Positions 1-6,265 of a stretch of 9,172 bases of DNA are shown piece by piece. The number at the start of each line of letters is the position of its first letter. Positions within the stretch are counted from its first letter, which is position 1. Below the pieces are notes generated by a model that saw only the letters and a program-made list of their open reading frames with translations, had not been told where the DNA came from and did no database searches. This DNA comes from an uncultured Bulleidia sp. GTDB lineage: Bacteria > Bacillota_I > Bacilli_A > Erysipelotrichales > Erysipelotrichaceae. The position numbers were made by a program, and so were the translations under genes. The stretch is from NCBI GenBank assembly GCA_934754415.1, contig CAKVIS010000061.1, forward strand, positions 1 through 9,172, in the 5' to 3' direction.

Positions 1-77
1 TTAAAGGTCGGAGGTGCAAGCCGTTAGTACGACTGGGCAGTTACAAGCCCATGACCTTTAGGTCGTAGGTAGTTGAC
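1..77 (+). mobile_element. Right end of an IS200/IS605-family (TnpB-type) element, partial
   Basis: Seen: a hairpin with arms 48-56 and 61-69 around a TTTA loop (one G-T wobble at 52/65 and one C/A mismatch at 50/67), followed directly by TAGTTGAC (70-77). An upstream stem TGGGC (34-38)/GCCCA (47-51) shares bases with it. Known: IS200/IS605 right ends characteristically have AAGCCCA, then a palindrome with a TTTA-like loop, then GGTAGTTGAC or GGTAGTTCAC. The TnpA transposase recognises the hairpin and cleaves just after that short 3' tag. Inference: this is the 3' boundary of such an element, with tnpB (and perhaps tnpA) on the plus strand before position 1. The frame starting at position 1 reads eight codons to TAG at 25-27 and could be the tail of tnpB, but it is too short to confirm. 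The exact last base (77) is inferred from the family pattern. Confidence 0.68.
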
Positions 78-97
78 GGCTCTATTGTAATGTATTC
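1..97 (+). ncRNA. Possible 3' part of a TnpB omega-RNA, with the guide reading into flanking DNA
   Basis: Known: TnpB proteins of IS200/IS605 elements use an RNA made from the 3' end of the element. Its scaffold is the right-end sequence and its guide is the first roughly 16-20 bases of flanking DNA. Seen: the scaffold-like region 1-77 contains the right-end hairpin (48-69), a competing stem 34-38/47-51, and an exact 6-bp complement TACGAC (28-33)/GTCGTA (62-67) that would exclude part of the hairpin. Inference: if tnpB is intact upstream, the guide would start at about 78 (GGCTCTATTG...). No RNA end can be read from sequence alone, and an inactive element would make no such RNA. Confidence 0.35.
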
Positions 98-105
98 TTA
101 CAATA
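83..105. repeat. Perfect 8-bp inverted repeat TATTGTAA-N7-TTACAATA, operator-like
   Basis: Left arm 83-90 and right arm 98-105 are exact reverse complements around a 7-base spacer. The element lies 13 bp upstream of the -35 box of the promoter at 119-146 and 5 bp beyond the predicted IS end. The arms are AT-rich and no T-tract follows, so it is a poor terminator. The symmetry suits a dimeric DNA-binding protein, but I do not recognise the motif. It could also be a chance palindrome in AT-rich DNA. Confidence 0.4.
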
Positions 106-118
106 ATACGAATGCTTT

Positions 119-146
119 TTGAATTTATCATTGAAAGATGTATAAT
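119..146 (+). promoter_or_regulatory. Sigma-A promoter for the small membrane protein gene
   Basis: TTGAAT (119-124) and TATAAT (141-146) are separated by 16 bp. The -10 box is a perfect consensus. Transcription would start near 153, giving a leader of about 20 nt before the ATG at 175, with the ribosome site inside it. This agrees with the gene starting at 175 rather than at the upstream in-frame ATG (112), which lies before the promoter. Confidence 0.65.
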
Positions 147-174
147 AATTCCAAGAGAAATAAGAGGGTTGTAC

Positions 175-672
175 ATGAATTTATATTTAAATATTGCAAT
201 GATTGTCGGTTTTGGCGCTTTGGCTATTATGATGTTTGTCAAATTCTTCAGAGTCAGAGGTAAAATCATCATTCAGGATAAAACCTGGAATGGTATTCGT
301 ATGGGTTTCGGGGTGATTGAAATACTGGCTGTTCTCAGTATATTTATGCAGGGAAATACTACTATCGACTATTTCCGTATTGTTATGATGGTCATGGCAT
401 GCACTGCATACATGATTGCTCGTGATGGTCTTGGCGAAGAGGGACTGATTCACAATGGACATCTTATTCCATGGAACAAAGTCAGAGCATGGGATAAATC
501 TGAAACTGGTAAATCCATTGAATTGTTCTTTACTCTGGAACCTGAAGATCCTAAGAAACCGGATAAATATTCTACGATTGAAATTGACTTTGATAAGGCA
601 AATAAAGAACAGATTGACCGTTTCCTGAACCTGAATCTTAAACGTAAATACACAAGAATGAAGCGTAAGTAA
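175..672 (+). CDS. Small membrane protein of unknown function (DUF5673-like)
   Basis: A 165-residue protein of unknown function. Three hydrophobic segments are visible at about residues 5-25, 43-59 and 64-82, followed by a soluble C-terminal half of about 80 residues that ends in a very basic tail (KRKYTRMKRK). The soluble part has a G-L-I-x-N-G-x-L-I-P-W-x-K-V pattern (about 90-103). That is the look of small Firmicute membrane proteins with a PH-like or DUF5673-type tail; this resemblance is from memory and only moderately certain. The start at 175 is chosen because AAGAGGG (162-168) lies 6 bases upstream and the promoter at 119-146 precedes it. An in-frame ATG at 112 would add 21 residues but lies upstream of the transcription start. 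The gene stands alone: its own promoter, a strong terminator overlapping its stop codon, and no cotranscribed partner. Nothing ties it functionally to the NAD operon. Confidence 0.8.
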   Translation: MNLYLNIAMIVGFGALAIMMFVKFFRVRGKIIIQDKTWNGIRMGFGVIEILAVLSIFMQGNTTIDYFRIVMMVMACTAYMIARDGLGEEGLIHNGHLIPWNKVRAWDKSETGKSIELFFTLEPEDPKKPDKYSTIEIDFDKANKEQIDRFLNLNLKRKYTRMKRK

Positions 673-700
673 GACTTGGAATGATTTCTAAGTCTTTTTT
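671..700 (+). terminator. Rho-independent terminator of the membrane protein gene
   Basis: An 11-bp stem (671-681 with 686-696, one G-T wobble at 678/689) closes on the loop TGAT (682-685) and runs into a T-tract (695-700). The stem begins within the TAA stop codon, so terminator and gene end are fused. It separates this transcript from the NAD operon, whose promoter begins two bases later. Confidence 0.88.
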
Positions 701-701
701 A

Positions 702-730
702 TTGACGTGTTCGATAAAACACCCTAAACT
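702..730 (+). promoter_or_regulatory. Promoter of the nrtR-pncA-pncB-nadD-nadE operon
   Basis: TTGACG (702-707, five of six consensus) is followed after 17 bp by TAAACT (725-730, four of six). Transcription would start near 737, inside the palindrome at 735-751. An alternative -10, TATAAA at 730-735, would give a 22-bp spacer, which is too long. No other promoter-like sequence was noted between the operon genes, where the gaps are at most 24 bases. Confidence 0.55.
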
Positions 731-734
731 ATAA

Positions 735-751
735 ATAGTCAAAATGACTAT
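735..751. promoter_or_regulatory. Palindromic operator ATAGTCA-AAA-TGACTAT, likely NrtR site
   Basis: Two exact 7-bp arms (735-741 and 745-751) flank an AAA centre. The site covers the predicted transcription start and ends two bases before the ribosome site of nrtR, so a bound protein would block initiation. Known: NrtR repressors control NAD metabolism genes, often including their own operon, by binding palindromes in the promoter and releasing DNA in response to ADP-ribose. NrtR sites vary by lineage; AGT...ACT half-sites as seen here are in keeping with what I recall of them. That the regulator is the first gene of the operon is the strongest argument. The assignment to NrtR is inference. 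Confidence 0.6.
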
Positions 752-752
752 C

Positions 753-758
753 GAGGAA
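753..758 (+). promoter_or_regulatory. Ribosome binding site deciding the nrtR start
   Basis: GAGGAA lies 6 bases before the ATG at 765. The earlier in-frame ATG at 744 overlaps the palindrome, is only a few bases after the predicted transcription start and has no ribosome site of its own. Translation therefore most likely begins at 765. Confidence 0.75.
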
Positions 759-764
759 TTGCCT

Positions 765-1625
765 ATGGAAATAAGAAATGAACAAGGTCAGACACTTCAG
801 GAATTTCTGGATGCCTATGATGATTCAAAATATAAACATCCCAGTAATACGGTAGACATGATTTTAATGACTGTCTACGAAGATAAATTAAAGTTGTTAC
901 TGGTAAAAAGAATGAATCATCCTTTTATCGGAGACTGGGCATTACCTGGAGGATTTGTAGAATTTGATGAGGATATGGATGAAGCCGTAAGAAGAGAACT
1001 TCAGGAGGAAACCCATATTCAGGAGTATACGTATTTCCGTCAGTTGTATACCTTGGGAAATGCTAACAGAGATCCTAGAACCAGAGTGATTACCACTGCG
1101 TATCTTTCTTTGACACCATGTGAAAATATCAAAAATACATGTGCAGGAGATGATGCTCAGGATGCGGCATGGTTTGACATTAAGAAAGTAACTTCTGTCA
1201 TAGACAGTAATCACAGAGAAAGTATTCTTACCATTTGTAATGAGGAATTAAATGTATATATGTCTTTTAAAGTCATTGATACAGCTCAGCAAAATTATAT
1301 CAGAACACGTTCTTATCCGACAGAAGAGAGTAATGCGGAACTTGCTGCGGATCATATCAAGGTCATTAATATGGCTATGGATCAGGTACAGCATCGTGCA
1401 GCAAGTACAGGTATCTTATTTAATCTTTTACCTAAAGAATGTACTTTAAGACAAATACAGTCTGCGTATGAAGCTGTGATAGGTCATCCGACGGATACAG
1501 CTAATTTCAGAAGAGATATTCGTAAAATGCTTATTGATACAAATAAGAAAGTAAAGGTTAATGGCAGAAGCAGTGAATTATTTACATTTAATCCTATGTT
1601 TACATATTTAAAGGAGAATTTATGA
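765..1625 (+). CDS. nrtR: NrtR: Nudix-related transcriptional repressor of NAD metabolism
   Basis: A 286-residue two-domain protein. The N-terminal Nudix fold (about 28-165) has a full Nudix box: G63-x5-E69-x7-R77-E78-L79-x-E81-E82, but the family's usual Gly near its end is His84. The C-terminal winged-helix part (about 215-280) has the NrtR hallmark pattern L-L-P-K-E-x-T-L-R-Q (221-230) and N-F-R-R-D-I-R-K (247-254), then a wing and ELFTFNP. Known: NrtR proteins sense ADP-ribose, a product of NAD turnover, through the Nudix domain and repress NAD salvage or synthesis genes. As first gene of the operon, next to a palindrome over the promoter, it very likely represses its own operon. Because the metal-binding RELxEE residues are kept, residual ADP-ribose or other NDP-X hydrolase activity is possible; some NrtRs have lost it. 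Its last four bases overlap pncA. A plain Nudix hydrolase is unlikely given the DNA-binding tail. Confidence 0.9.
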   Translation: MEIRNEQGQTLQEFLDAYDDSKYKHPSNTVDMILMTVYEDKLKLLLVKRMNHPFIGDWALPGGFVEFDEDMDEAVRRELQEETHIQEYTYFRQLYTLGNANRDPRTRVITTAYLSLTPCENIKNTCAGDDAQDAAWFDIKKVTSVIDSNHRESILTICNEELNVYMSFKVIDTAQQNYIRTRSYPTEESNAELAADHIKVINMAMDQVQHRAASTGILFNLLPKECTLRQIQSAYEAVIGHPTDTANFRRDIRKMLIDTNKKVKVNGRSSELFTFNPMFTYLKENL

Positions 1626-2140
1626 GAAACGTATTGGTTGTAGTCGACATGCAGAATGATTTTGTCAATCAGGCTTTAGGAACTGAAGAAGCTGTTCAGA
1701 TTGTACCTGCAGTCATTGAAGAAATTCTAAAAGAGAAGTACGATACAGTGATTGCCACACTGGATACACATAGTGAAGACTATATGTCCACACTTGAAGG
1801 AAAGTATCTTCCTGTCTGTCATTGCATTAAAGGAACAGAAGGATGGAAAATTAACCCTGAAATTCAGAAAGCTTTAGATTCAAGAAATACTATCTATATT
1901 GAAAAACCTACTTTTGGCTCTCTACAGTTACAGGGTATTTTTGAACAGTACAGACCTGAAGAAATTACATTTACAGGACTCTGTACAGATATCTGTGTGG
2001 TATCCAATGCCTTGCTTGCCAAAGCAGCATTGTATGAAAGTGAAGTAAATGTTATTGAAAAAGCTACAGCGGGTGTGACACCGGAATCTAAAGAGGCTGC
2101 TTTGAAAACTATGCAGTCCTGTCAGATTCATATTTTGTAA
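1622..2140 (+). CDS. pncA: Nicotinamidase
   Basis: A 172-residue cysteine hydrolase of the isochorismatase-like family that deamidates nicotinamide to nicotinate, the first step of this salvage route. The catalytic triad is visible as D9 (in VVVDMQNDF, 6-14), K95 (in EKPTFGS) and C125 (in GLCTDICV, 119-126). Metal-site residues D48 and H50 lie in TLDTH, with H67 in the segment P-V-C-H-C-I-K-G-T-E-G-W (64-75), which is typical of the Firmicute form. Length is slightly below the E. coli enzyme but normal for Gram-positive PncA. The ATG overlaps the nrtR stop (ATGA), with AAGGAG at 1611-1616, so the two are translationally coupled. The cytoplasmic product is used by the next gene, pncB. Other isochorismatase-family hydrolases share the fold, but the pathway context makes nicotinamidase clearly the best call. 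Confidence 0.92.
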   Translation: MRNVLVVVDMQNDFVNQALGTEEAVQIVPAVIEEILKEKYDTVIATLDTHSEDYMSTLEGKYLPVCHCIKGTEGWKINPEIQKALDSRNTIYIEKPTFGSLQLQGIFEQYRPEEITFTGLCTDICVVSNALLAKAALYESEVNVIEKATAGVTPESKEAALKTMQSCQIHIL

Positions 2141-2164
2141 AAAATATATAAAGGAGAAAAAAAT

Positions 2165-3682
2165 ATGTCAAATGTTACAGTAGAACCTTATATTCCAGAT
2201 GAAGATTATGATAATCCTGCCATGGTGACAGACTTTTATGAGTTTACAATGGCCAACTGTCTGTTCCTGCACGGCTTTAAAGACACCATTATGGTATTTG
2301 ATATGTTCTTCAGAAAGAACCCGGATAATCTAGGCTATTCCATTAGTTGTGGTCAGAGAAAACTGGTCAGATTCTTAATGAACTATCATTTTACAGATAA
2401 AGATATCTGCTGGTTAAAAACTAAAGGTATGTCTGATGAATTCTGTGAATATTTACGAACATATAAGTGGAAAGGCGATGTGTACATGCTAAAAGAAGGT
2501 ACTGTCTGCTATCCACAGGTGCCAATGGTACGTATTGAATGTGACATGGTAGGAGCTATTCTGATTGAAACCTACTTATTGCAGACAATGAACTTCCATT
2601 CTTTAATTGCCACAAAAGCAACTCGTGTGACAGGACTGAATACCCATACTCCTAGAAATGTCATGGAATTTGGTACAAGACGTGCTCAGGGTAAGAGCGC
2701 AGGTAATGATGGTGCATATGCAGCAATTCTTGGCGGATGTATTGGTACAGCCAACTGTCTGGCTGAAATGAAGTTTGGACCGGATGTGAAAGCTGTTGGT
2801 ACTATTGCACATTCCTTTATTGAATTCTATCCAAGTGAATATGAAGCATTTAAGGCATATGCTGAAACATATCCTGATAACGTATCCTTATTACTGGATA
2901 CGTACTCCATCTTTGAATCCGGACTTCCAAATCTGATTAAACTGGATGACGAGCTGATTAAGAAATATCCGAATGATCCAAATAAACGTGTTAAGAGTGC
3001 ACGTATTGACTCTGGAGACCTTGCACGTGGATATAAGAAGTTAAGAAAAGCTCTGGATAAAGCCGGGAAATCCTATATCAAGCTTGTGGCTAGTAACTCA
3101 CTTGACGAAAAGACAATGAGTACTATGGAAATGTATGAAGATGCTCACTTTGATTCTTATGGAGTTGGTGAAAAGCTGATTACCAGTGCCACAGATCCTG
3201 TATTTGGCGGTGTCTATAAGCTTGTGGCAGTCAAGAATCCTGATGGTTCCTATACACCTAAGATGAAGTGCTCTGATTCCAGTTCTAAAGCGATTATTCC
3301 AGGTAAGCTAATGGCATGGCGTGTCTTTGATGAAGAAGGAAAAGGTCAGTGTGATATCATTTCCATGTATGATGAAGTGCTGGAAGTTGGTAAGCCAATA
3401 GAAGTGATTAACCTGGATACGGATGAATTTGAAAGAAATCGTATCATTACTCCTCTGGCTATAGAACCACTACTTGTCCCACATATTATCCAGGGGGAAC
3501 TTGTAATAGATCTTCCTACTATTGCTGAAAAGAAAGCTTACGTAAAAGAGCAGATGGAAAATAAGGTGTGGGAGAGTGAACTCCGTCCTGAAATGCCTCA
3601 TAAACATTATGTCGACTTAACTTTAAAAGTTGCCAAGACAAGAACAGATATGTATGAAAAACTACATGGAGGAAGAATTTGA
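2165..3682 (+). CDS. pncB: Nicotinate phosphoribosyltransferase
   Basis: A 505-residue enzyme that joins nicotinate and PRPP to give nicotinate mononucleotide, coupled to ATP hydrolysis. Family marks: T-D-F-Y-E-F-T-M (22-29) for nicotinate binding, EFGTRRAQG (168-176), V-G-T-I-A-H-S (211-217) in which H216 is the expected transiently phosphorylated histidine, LLLDTY (242-247), RIDSGDL (280-286) and D-P-V-F-G-G-V-Y-K-L in the C-terminal third. Length and motifs match the long Gram-positive PncB type rather than the shorter (about 400-residue) E. coli type or the NadV nicotinamide phosphoribosyltransferase. It lies 24 bases after pncA, with AAGGAG at 2151-2156 placed 8 bases before the ATG. Its TGA stop overlaps the TTG start of nadD. 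No defects were seen. Confidence 0.95.
   Translation: MSNVTVEPYIPDEDYDNPAMVTDFYEFTMANCLFLHGFKDTIMVFDMFFRKNPDNLGYSISCGQRKLVRFLMNYHFTDKDICWLKTKGMSDEFCEYLRTYKWKGDVYMLKEGTVCYPQVPMVRIECDMVGAILIETYLLQTMNFHSLIATKATRVTGLNTHTPRNVMEFGTRRAQGKSAGNDGAYAAILGGCIGTANCLAEMKFGPDVKAVGTIAHSFIEFYPSEYEAFKAYAETYPDNVSLLLDTYSIFESGLPNLIKLDDELIKKYPNDPNKRVKSARIDSGDLARGYKKLRKALDKAGKSYIKLVASNSLDEKTMSTMEMYEDAHFDSYGVGEKLITSATDPVFGGVYKLVAVKNPDGSYTPKMKCSDSSSKAIIPGKLMAWRVFDEEGKGQCDIISMYDEVLEVGKPIEVINLDTDEFERNRIITPLAIEPLLVPHIIQGELVIDLPTIAEKKAYVKEQMENKVWESELRPEMPHKHYVDLTLKVAKTRTDMYEKLHGGRI
3668..3674 (+). promoter_or_regulatory. Ribosome binding site for the TTG start of nadD
   Basis: GGAGGAA lies inside the last codons of pncB. 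The GGAGG core ends 6 bases before the TTG at 3679. There is no ATG or GTG near it that would keep the N-terminal I-K-A-L-A-F-G-G nucleotide-binding strand, so the strong ribosome site and the TTGA overlap together decide the start. Confidence 0.75.
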
Positions 3683-4308
3683 TCAAGGCATTGGCATTTG
3701 GAGGGGCTTTTAATCCTCCAACCATTGCACATATTGCCTGTGCCAGATATGTTCTGGACACATTGCATTATGAGAAGGTAATCTTTATTCCTACCAAAAG
3801 AGAATATGTTCTGGAAGACCAGAAAAAGGGTTTCTCTTTTACAAATGAACAGAGACTTTCTATCTTAAAAGCAATTGCAAAAACGAATCCATGGATGGTT
3901 GTGGAAGATTATGAAATTCAAAGTCAGACACAGCCAAGAACATATACAACTTTATGTTATCTGAAACAACAGGGATATGATGTACAGTGGTTATGTGGTT
4001 CTGATAAATTACCGGAACTTCAAAATGGATGGAAATATGTCCATGAACTGATCAATGAGTTCGGACTTGTATGTATGACAAGAAGTCATGAAGATGTGGA
4101 AACACTGATTGATTCTGATGAATATTTAAAGACATTAAAACATGGTATTACAATTGTACATACACCAGATACGCTGCAGTCTGTATCTTCCACGGAAGTA
4201 AGAAGACTGTTACAGCTGAGAAAAGAAGAGGGGGACAATAAAGATATAGAGAATACGCTCAATGCTTTATTGCCTTTACCATTAGAAGAATTGGAGAAAT
4301 TAGTATGA
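3679..4308 (+). CDS. nadD: Nicotinate-nucleotide adenylyltransferase
   Basis: A 209-residue nucleotidyltransferase that transfers AMP from ATP to nicotinate mononucleotide, giving nicotinate adenine dinucleotide, the substrate of the following nadE. The phosphate-binding loop reads GGAFNPPTIAH (8-18), so the classical H-x-G-H motif appears as T15-I-A-H18. T-x-G-H or T-x-A-H variants occur in the superfamily and the second His, which is the more important one, is kept. Other marks are W-L-C-G-S-D-K-L (104-111), matching the family's GxD segment, and S-V-S-S-T-E-V-R-R (168-176), the C-terminal ATP-binding SSTxxR motif. It starts with TTG, overlapping the pncB stop (TTGA), and its own stop overlaps the nadE start (ATGA). 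Pathway position strongly supports nicotinate rather than pantetheine or another substrate; exact mononucleotide preference cannot be read from sequence. Confidence 0.88.
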   Translation: MIKALAFGGAFNPPTIAHIACARYVLDTLHYEKVIFIPTKREYVLEDQKKGFSFTNEQRLSILKAIAKTNPWMVVEDYEIQSQTQPRTYTTLCYLKQQGYDVQWLCGSDKLPELQNGWKYVHELINEFGLVCMTRSHEDVETLIDSDEYLKTLKHGITIVHTPDTLQSVSSTEVRRLLQLRKEEGDNKDIENTLNALLPLPLEELEKLV

Positions 4309-6257
4309 TTAATGCGCATATGATAGAAGTTGGTGCAGTCACTTTGCAGGATAAAATTGCAGATCCATATCACCAGGCAGAAGAAATCATTAAGGTTATG
4401 AAAACTCATTCTGGTTGTGGTGTACTTGTTTTTCCAGAACTCTGTCTGACAGGATATACATGTGCAGATTTGTTTTTTCAGTCTTCTTTGCTTGAAGGTG
4501 CATTGCATGGATTACAATCCATTGTTGAAGCAAGTACAGATCTCAAGGGGTTATTAAGCATTGTGTCCATGCCTGTACAGTATCAAAACGCTTTGTACAA
4601 CTGCGCTGTGGGTATTCAGGAAGGAAAGATTCTTGGTGTGATTCCAAAAGTGTATATTCCGAATTATTCAGAATTCTATGAACAAAGATGGTTTACAAGC
4701 GGAGAAAATATTCTTAATGAAATTATTGAGCTTTGTCAGCAGAAGATTCCTTTCTCCAGAAATATCTTATTTACAGATAAACAAAGTACTGCATGTATAG
4801 GTTGTGAAACCTGTGAAGATGTATGGGTGTTGCAGAAACCTAGTTCTTCTCATTGCCTGCATGGTGCTAATATTATCTGTAATCCCAGTGCTTCAGATGA
4901 ACTGATTGGTAAACAGGATTACAGAAGAAATCTGATTTCCATGCAAAGTGGAACAGGATATTGTGGATATATTTACGCTTCCAGCGGCACTTATGAATCC
5001 AGTACGGATCTTGTTTTCTCAGGTCATTGTATGATTGCAGAAAGTGGAAAAATTCTGAAGGAATCTATTTATCCATCAGGTACAAATGTTATTACTGCTC
5101 TTTTGGATCTTGATCATATGGCTCATGACAGAATACATACTACAACGTACATTAATGAACAGGATGACTACATTTATGTACCTTGCCATATTCAATCTGT
5201 TGTAAAGAAAGATGACACAGTTTCTTCTTTTGCAGAAACTTTGAAGAGAAAAGAGTATTCCATCCGAAGACTTCCATTTGTGCCAGAAGGCCAACAAGAA
5301 ACTTATGAACGTACTAAAACCATCCTGCAGATACAGGCTAATGGGTTAGCTACAAGAGTAAAAAACACCGGTATTAAAAATCTGGTGATAGGTATTTCTG
5401 GCGGATTGGATTCTACTTTGGCTCTTATAGTATGTGCTGAAGCCAAGAAGATTGTTCCGGATATTCATATTCTTTCATATACAATGCCTAACAGAGGAAA
5501 TACCACCAGCCTTACATTAAATAATGCATGGAAACTGATGGATTTGTTAAGTGATGAAAAATATGAAGTTCCTATTGAATCTTATGTACAGGATCATTTA
5601 AAAGCAATTGGTCATAGCGGAGAATATCAGGGCAGTGCAGATACCACTTATGAAAATGCACAGGCCAGAATGAGAACGTATATCCTCATGGATGTAGCAA
5701 ATATGAAAAATGGTCTTGTGGTAGGAACAGGGGATCTTTCTGAACTTGCTTTAGGATGGTGCACATATAATGGCGATCATATGAGCATGTATGCTGTGAA
5801 TACTTCCATCCCTAAAACCCTTGTAAAGTATATGGTGAAAGCCTATGGTGATGAAGCAGGAGGAGAGTTAAAAGAAGTACTGTATTCTATTTGTGATACG
5901 CCTATTTCTCCTGAATTAACTCCGAACAAAGAAGGGCAGATTGCTCAGAAAACTGAAGAGAAGATTGGTAAATACGATCTGAATGATTTCTTCCTGTTCT
6001 ATACTTTGCGCTATGGAACGGATGTACAGAAGCTGTTTGCTTTTGCCTTAAAGGCATATCCTGAAGTATCTTTTGAAGATATGAAAGCTTCTTTACTAAG
6101 ATTTTATAAACGTTTCTTTACACAACAGTTTAAACGCAGCTGTCTTCCTGATGGACCTAAGGTTGGTTCTGTCACTTTATCTCCACGTGGTGACTGGAGA
6201 ATGCCTAGTGATGGCAGTGTCAGGCTCTGGCTTACTCAGATTGAAAACGCACAATAA
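4305..6257 (+). CDS. nadE: Glutamine-dependent NAD(+) synthetase
   Basis: A 650-residue two-domain enzyme making NAD from nicotinate adenine dinucleotide, ATP and glutamine. The N-terminal nitrilase-type glutaminase domain (about 5-290) has the expected Glu-Lys-Cys triad: E45 in FPELCLTGY, K115 in IPKVYIP and C170 in ETCEDVW. The spacing (70 and 55 residues) agrees with what I recall for the Mycobacterium tuberculosis enzyme (E52, K121, C176). The C-terminal synthetase domain (about 330-645) has the PP-loop S-G-G-L-D-S (365-370) and the segment G-T-G-D-L-S-E-L-A-L-G-W for NaAD and ammonia handling. The length is normal for the long NadE, so the cell can use glutamine rather than free ammonia. 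The catalytic Cys sits in an unusual C164-x2-C167-x2-C170 pattern. Translation starts at the ATGA overlap with nadD, with GGAGAAA at 4293-4299. It is the last gene of the operon. Confidence 0.95.
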   Translation: MINAHMIEVGAVTLQDKIADPYHQAEEIIKVMKTHSGCGVLVFPELCLTGYTCADLFFQSSLLEGALHGLQSIVEASTDLKGLLSIVSMPVQYQNALYNCAVGIQEGKILGVIPKVYIPNYSEFYEQRWFTSGENILNEIIELCQQKIPFSRNILFTDKQSTACIGCETCEDVWVLQKPSSSHCLHGANIICNPSASDELIGKQDYRRNLISMQSGTGYCGYIYASSGTYESSTDLVFSGHCMIAESGKILKESIYPSGTNVITALLDLDHMAHDRIHTTTYINEQDDYIYVPCHIQSVVKKDDTVSSFAETLKRKEYSIRRLPFVPEGQQETYERTKTILQIQANGLATRVKNTGIKNLVIGISGGLDSTLALIVCAEAKKIVPDIHILSYTMPNRGNTTSLTLNNAWKLMDLLSDEKYEVPIESYVQDHLKAIGHSGEYQGSADTTYENAQARMRTYILMDVANMKNGLVVGTGDLSELALGWCTYNGDHMSMYAVNTSIPKTLVKYMVKAYGDEAGGELKEVLYSICDTPISPELTPNKEGQIAQKTEEKIGKYDLNDFFLFYTLRYGTDVQKLFAFALKAYPEVSFEDMKASLLRFYKRFFTQQFKRSCLPDGPKVGSVTLSPRGDWRMPSDGSVRLWLTQIENAQ

Positions 6258-6265
6258 GCCAAATG

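Noticed and set aside
19..81. Long-range stem AGCCGT (19-24)/ACGGCT (76-81)
   Set aside because: The right arm would span the predicted IS boundary at 77, so part of it belongs to the host flank. It is most likely chance.
1..85. A tRNA or other stable RNA gene on either strand
   Set aside because: Several short stems suggested a tRNA, but there is no T-arm consensus, no 7-bp acceptor stem and no CCA end. The IS200/IS605 right-end pattern explains the hairpin better.
112..174. N-terminal extension of the membrane protein to the ATG at 112
   Set aside because: This ATG precedes the promoter boxes at 119-146 and has no ribosome site, while 175 has one.
24..272. An 82-residue reading frame on the minus strand
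   Set aside because: It runs antisense across the IS end, the promoter and the start of the membrane protein gene, has no ribosome site and shows no recognisable family.
744..764. nrtR start at the ATG at 744
   Set aside because: It overlaps the operator and has no ribosome site, while GAGGAA at 753-758 fits the ATG at 765.
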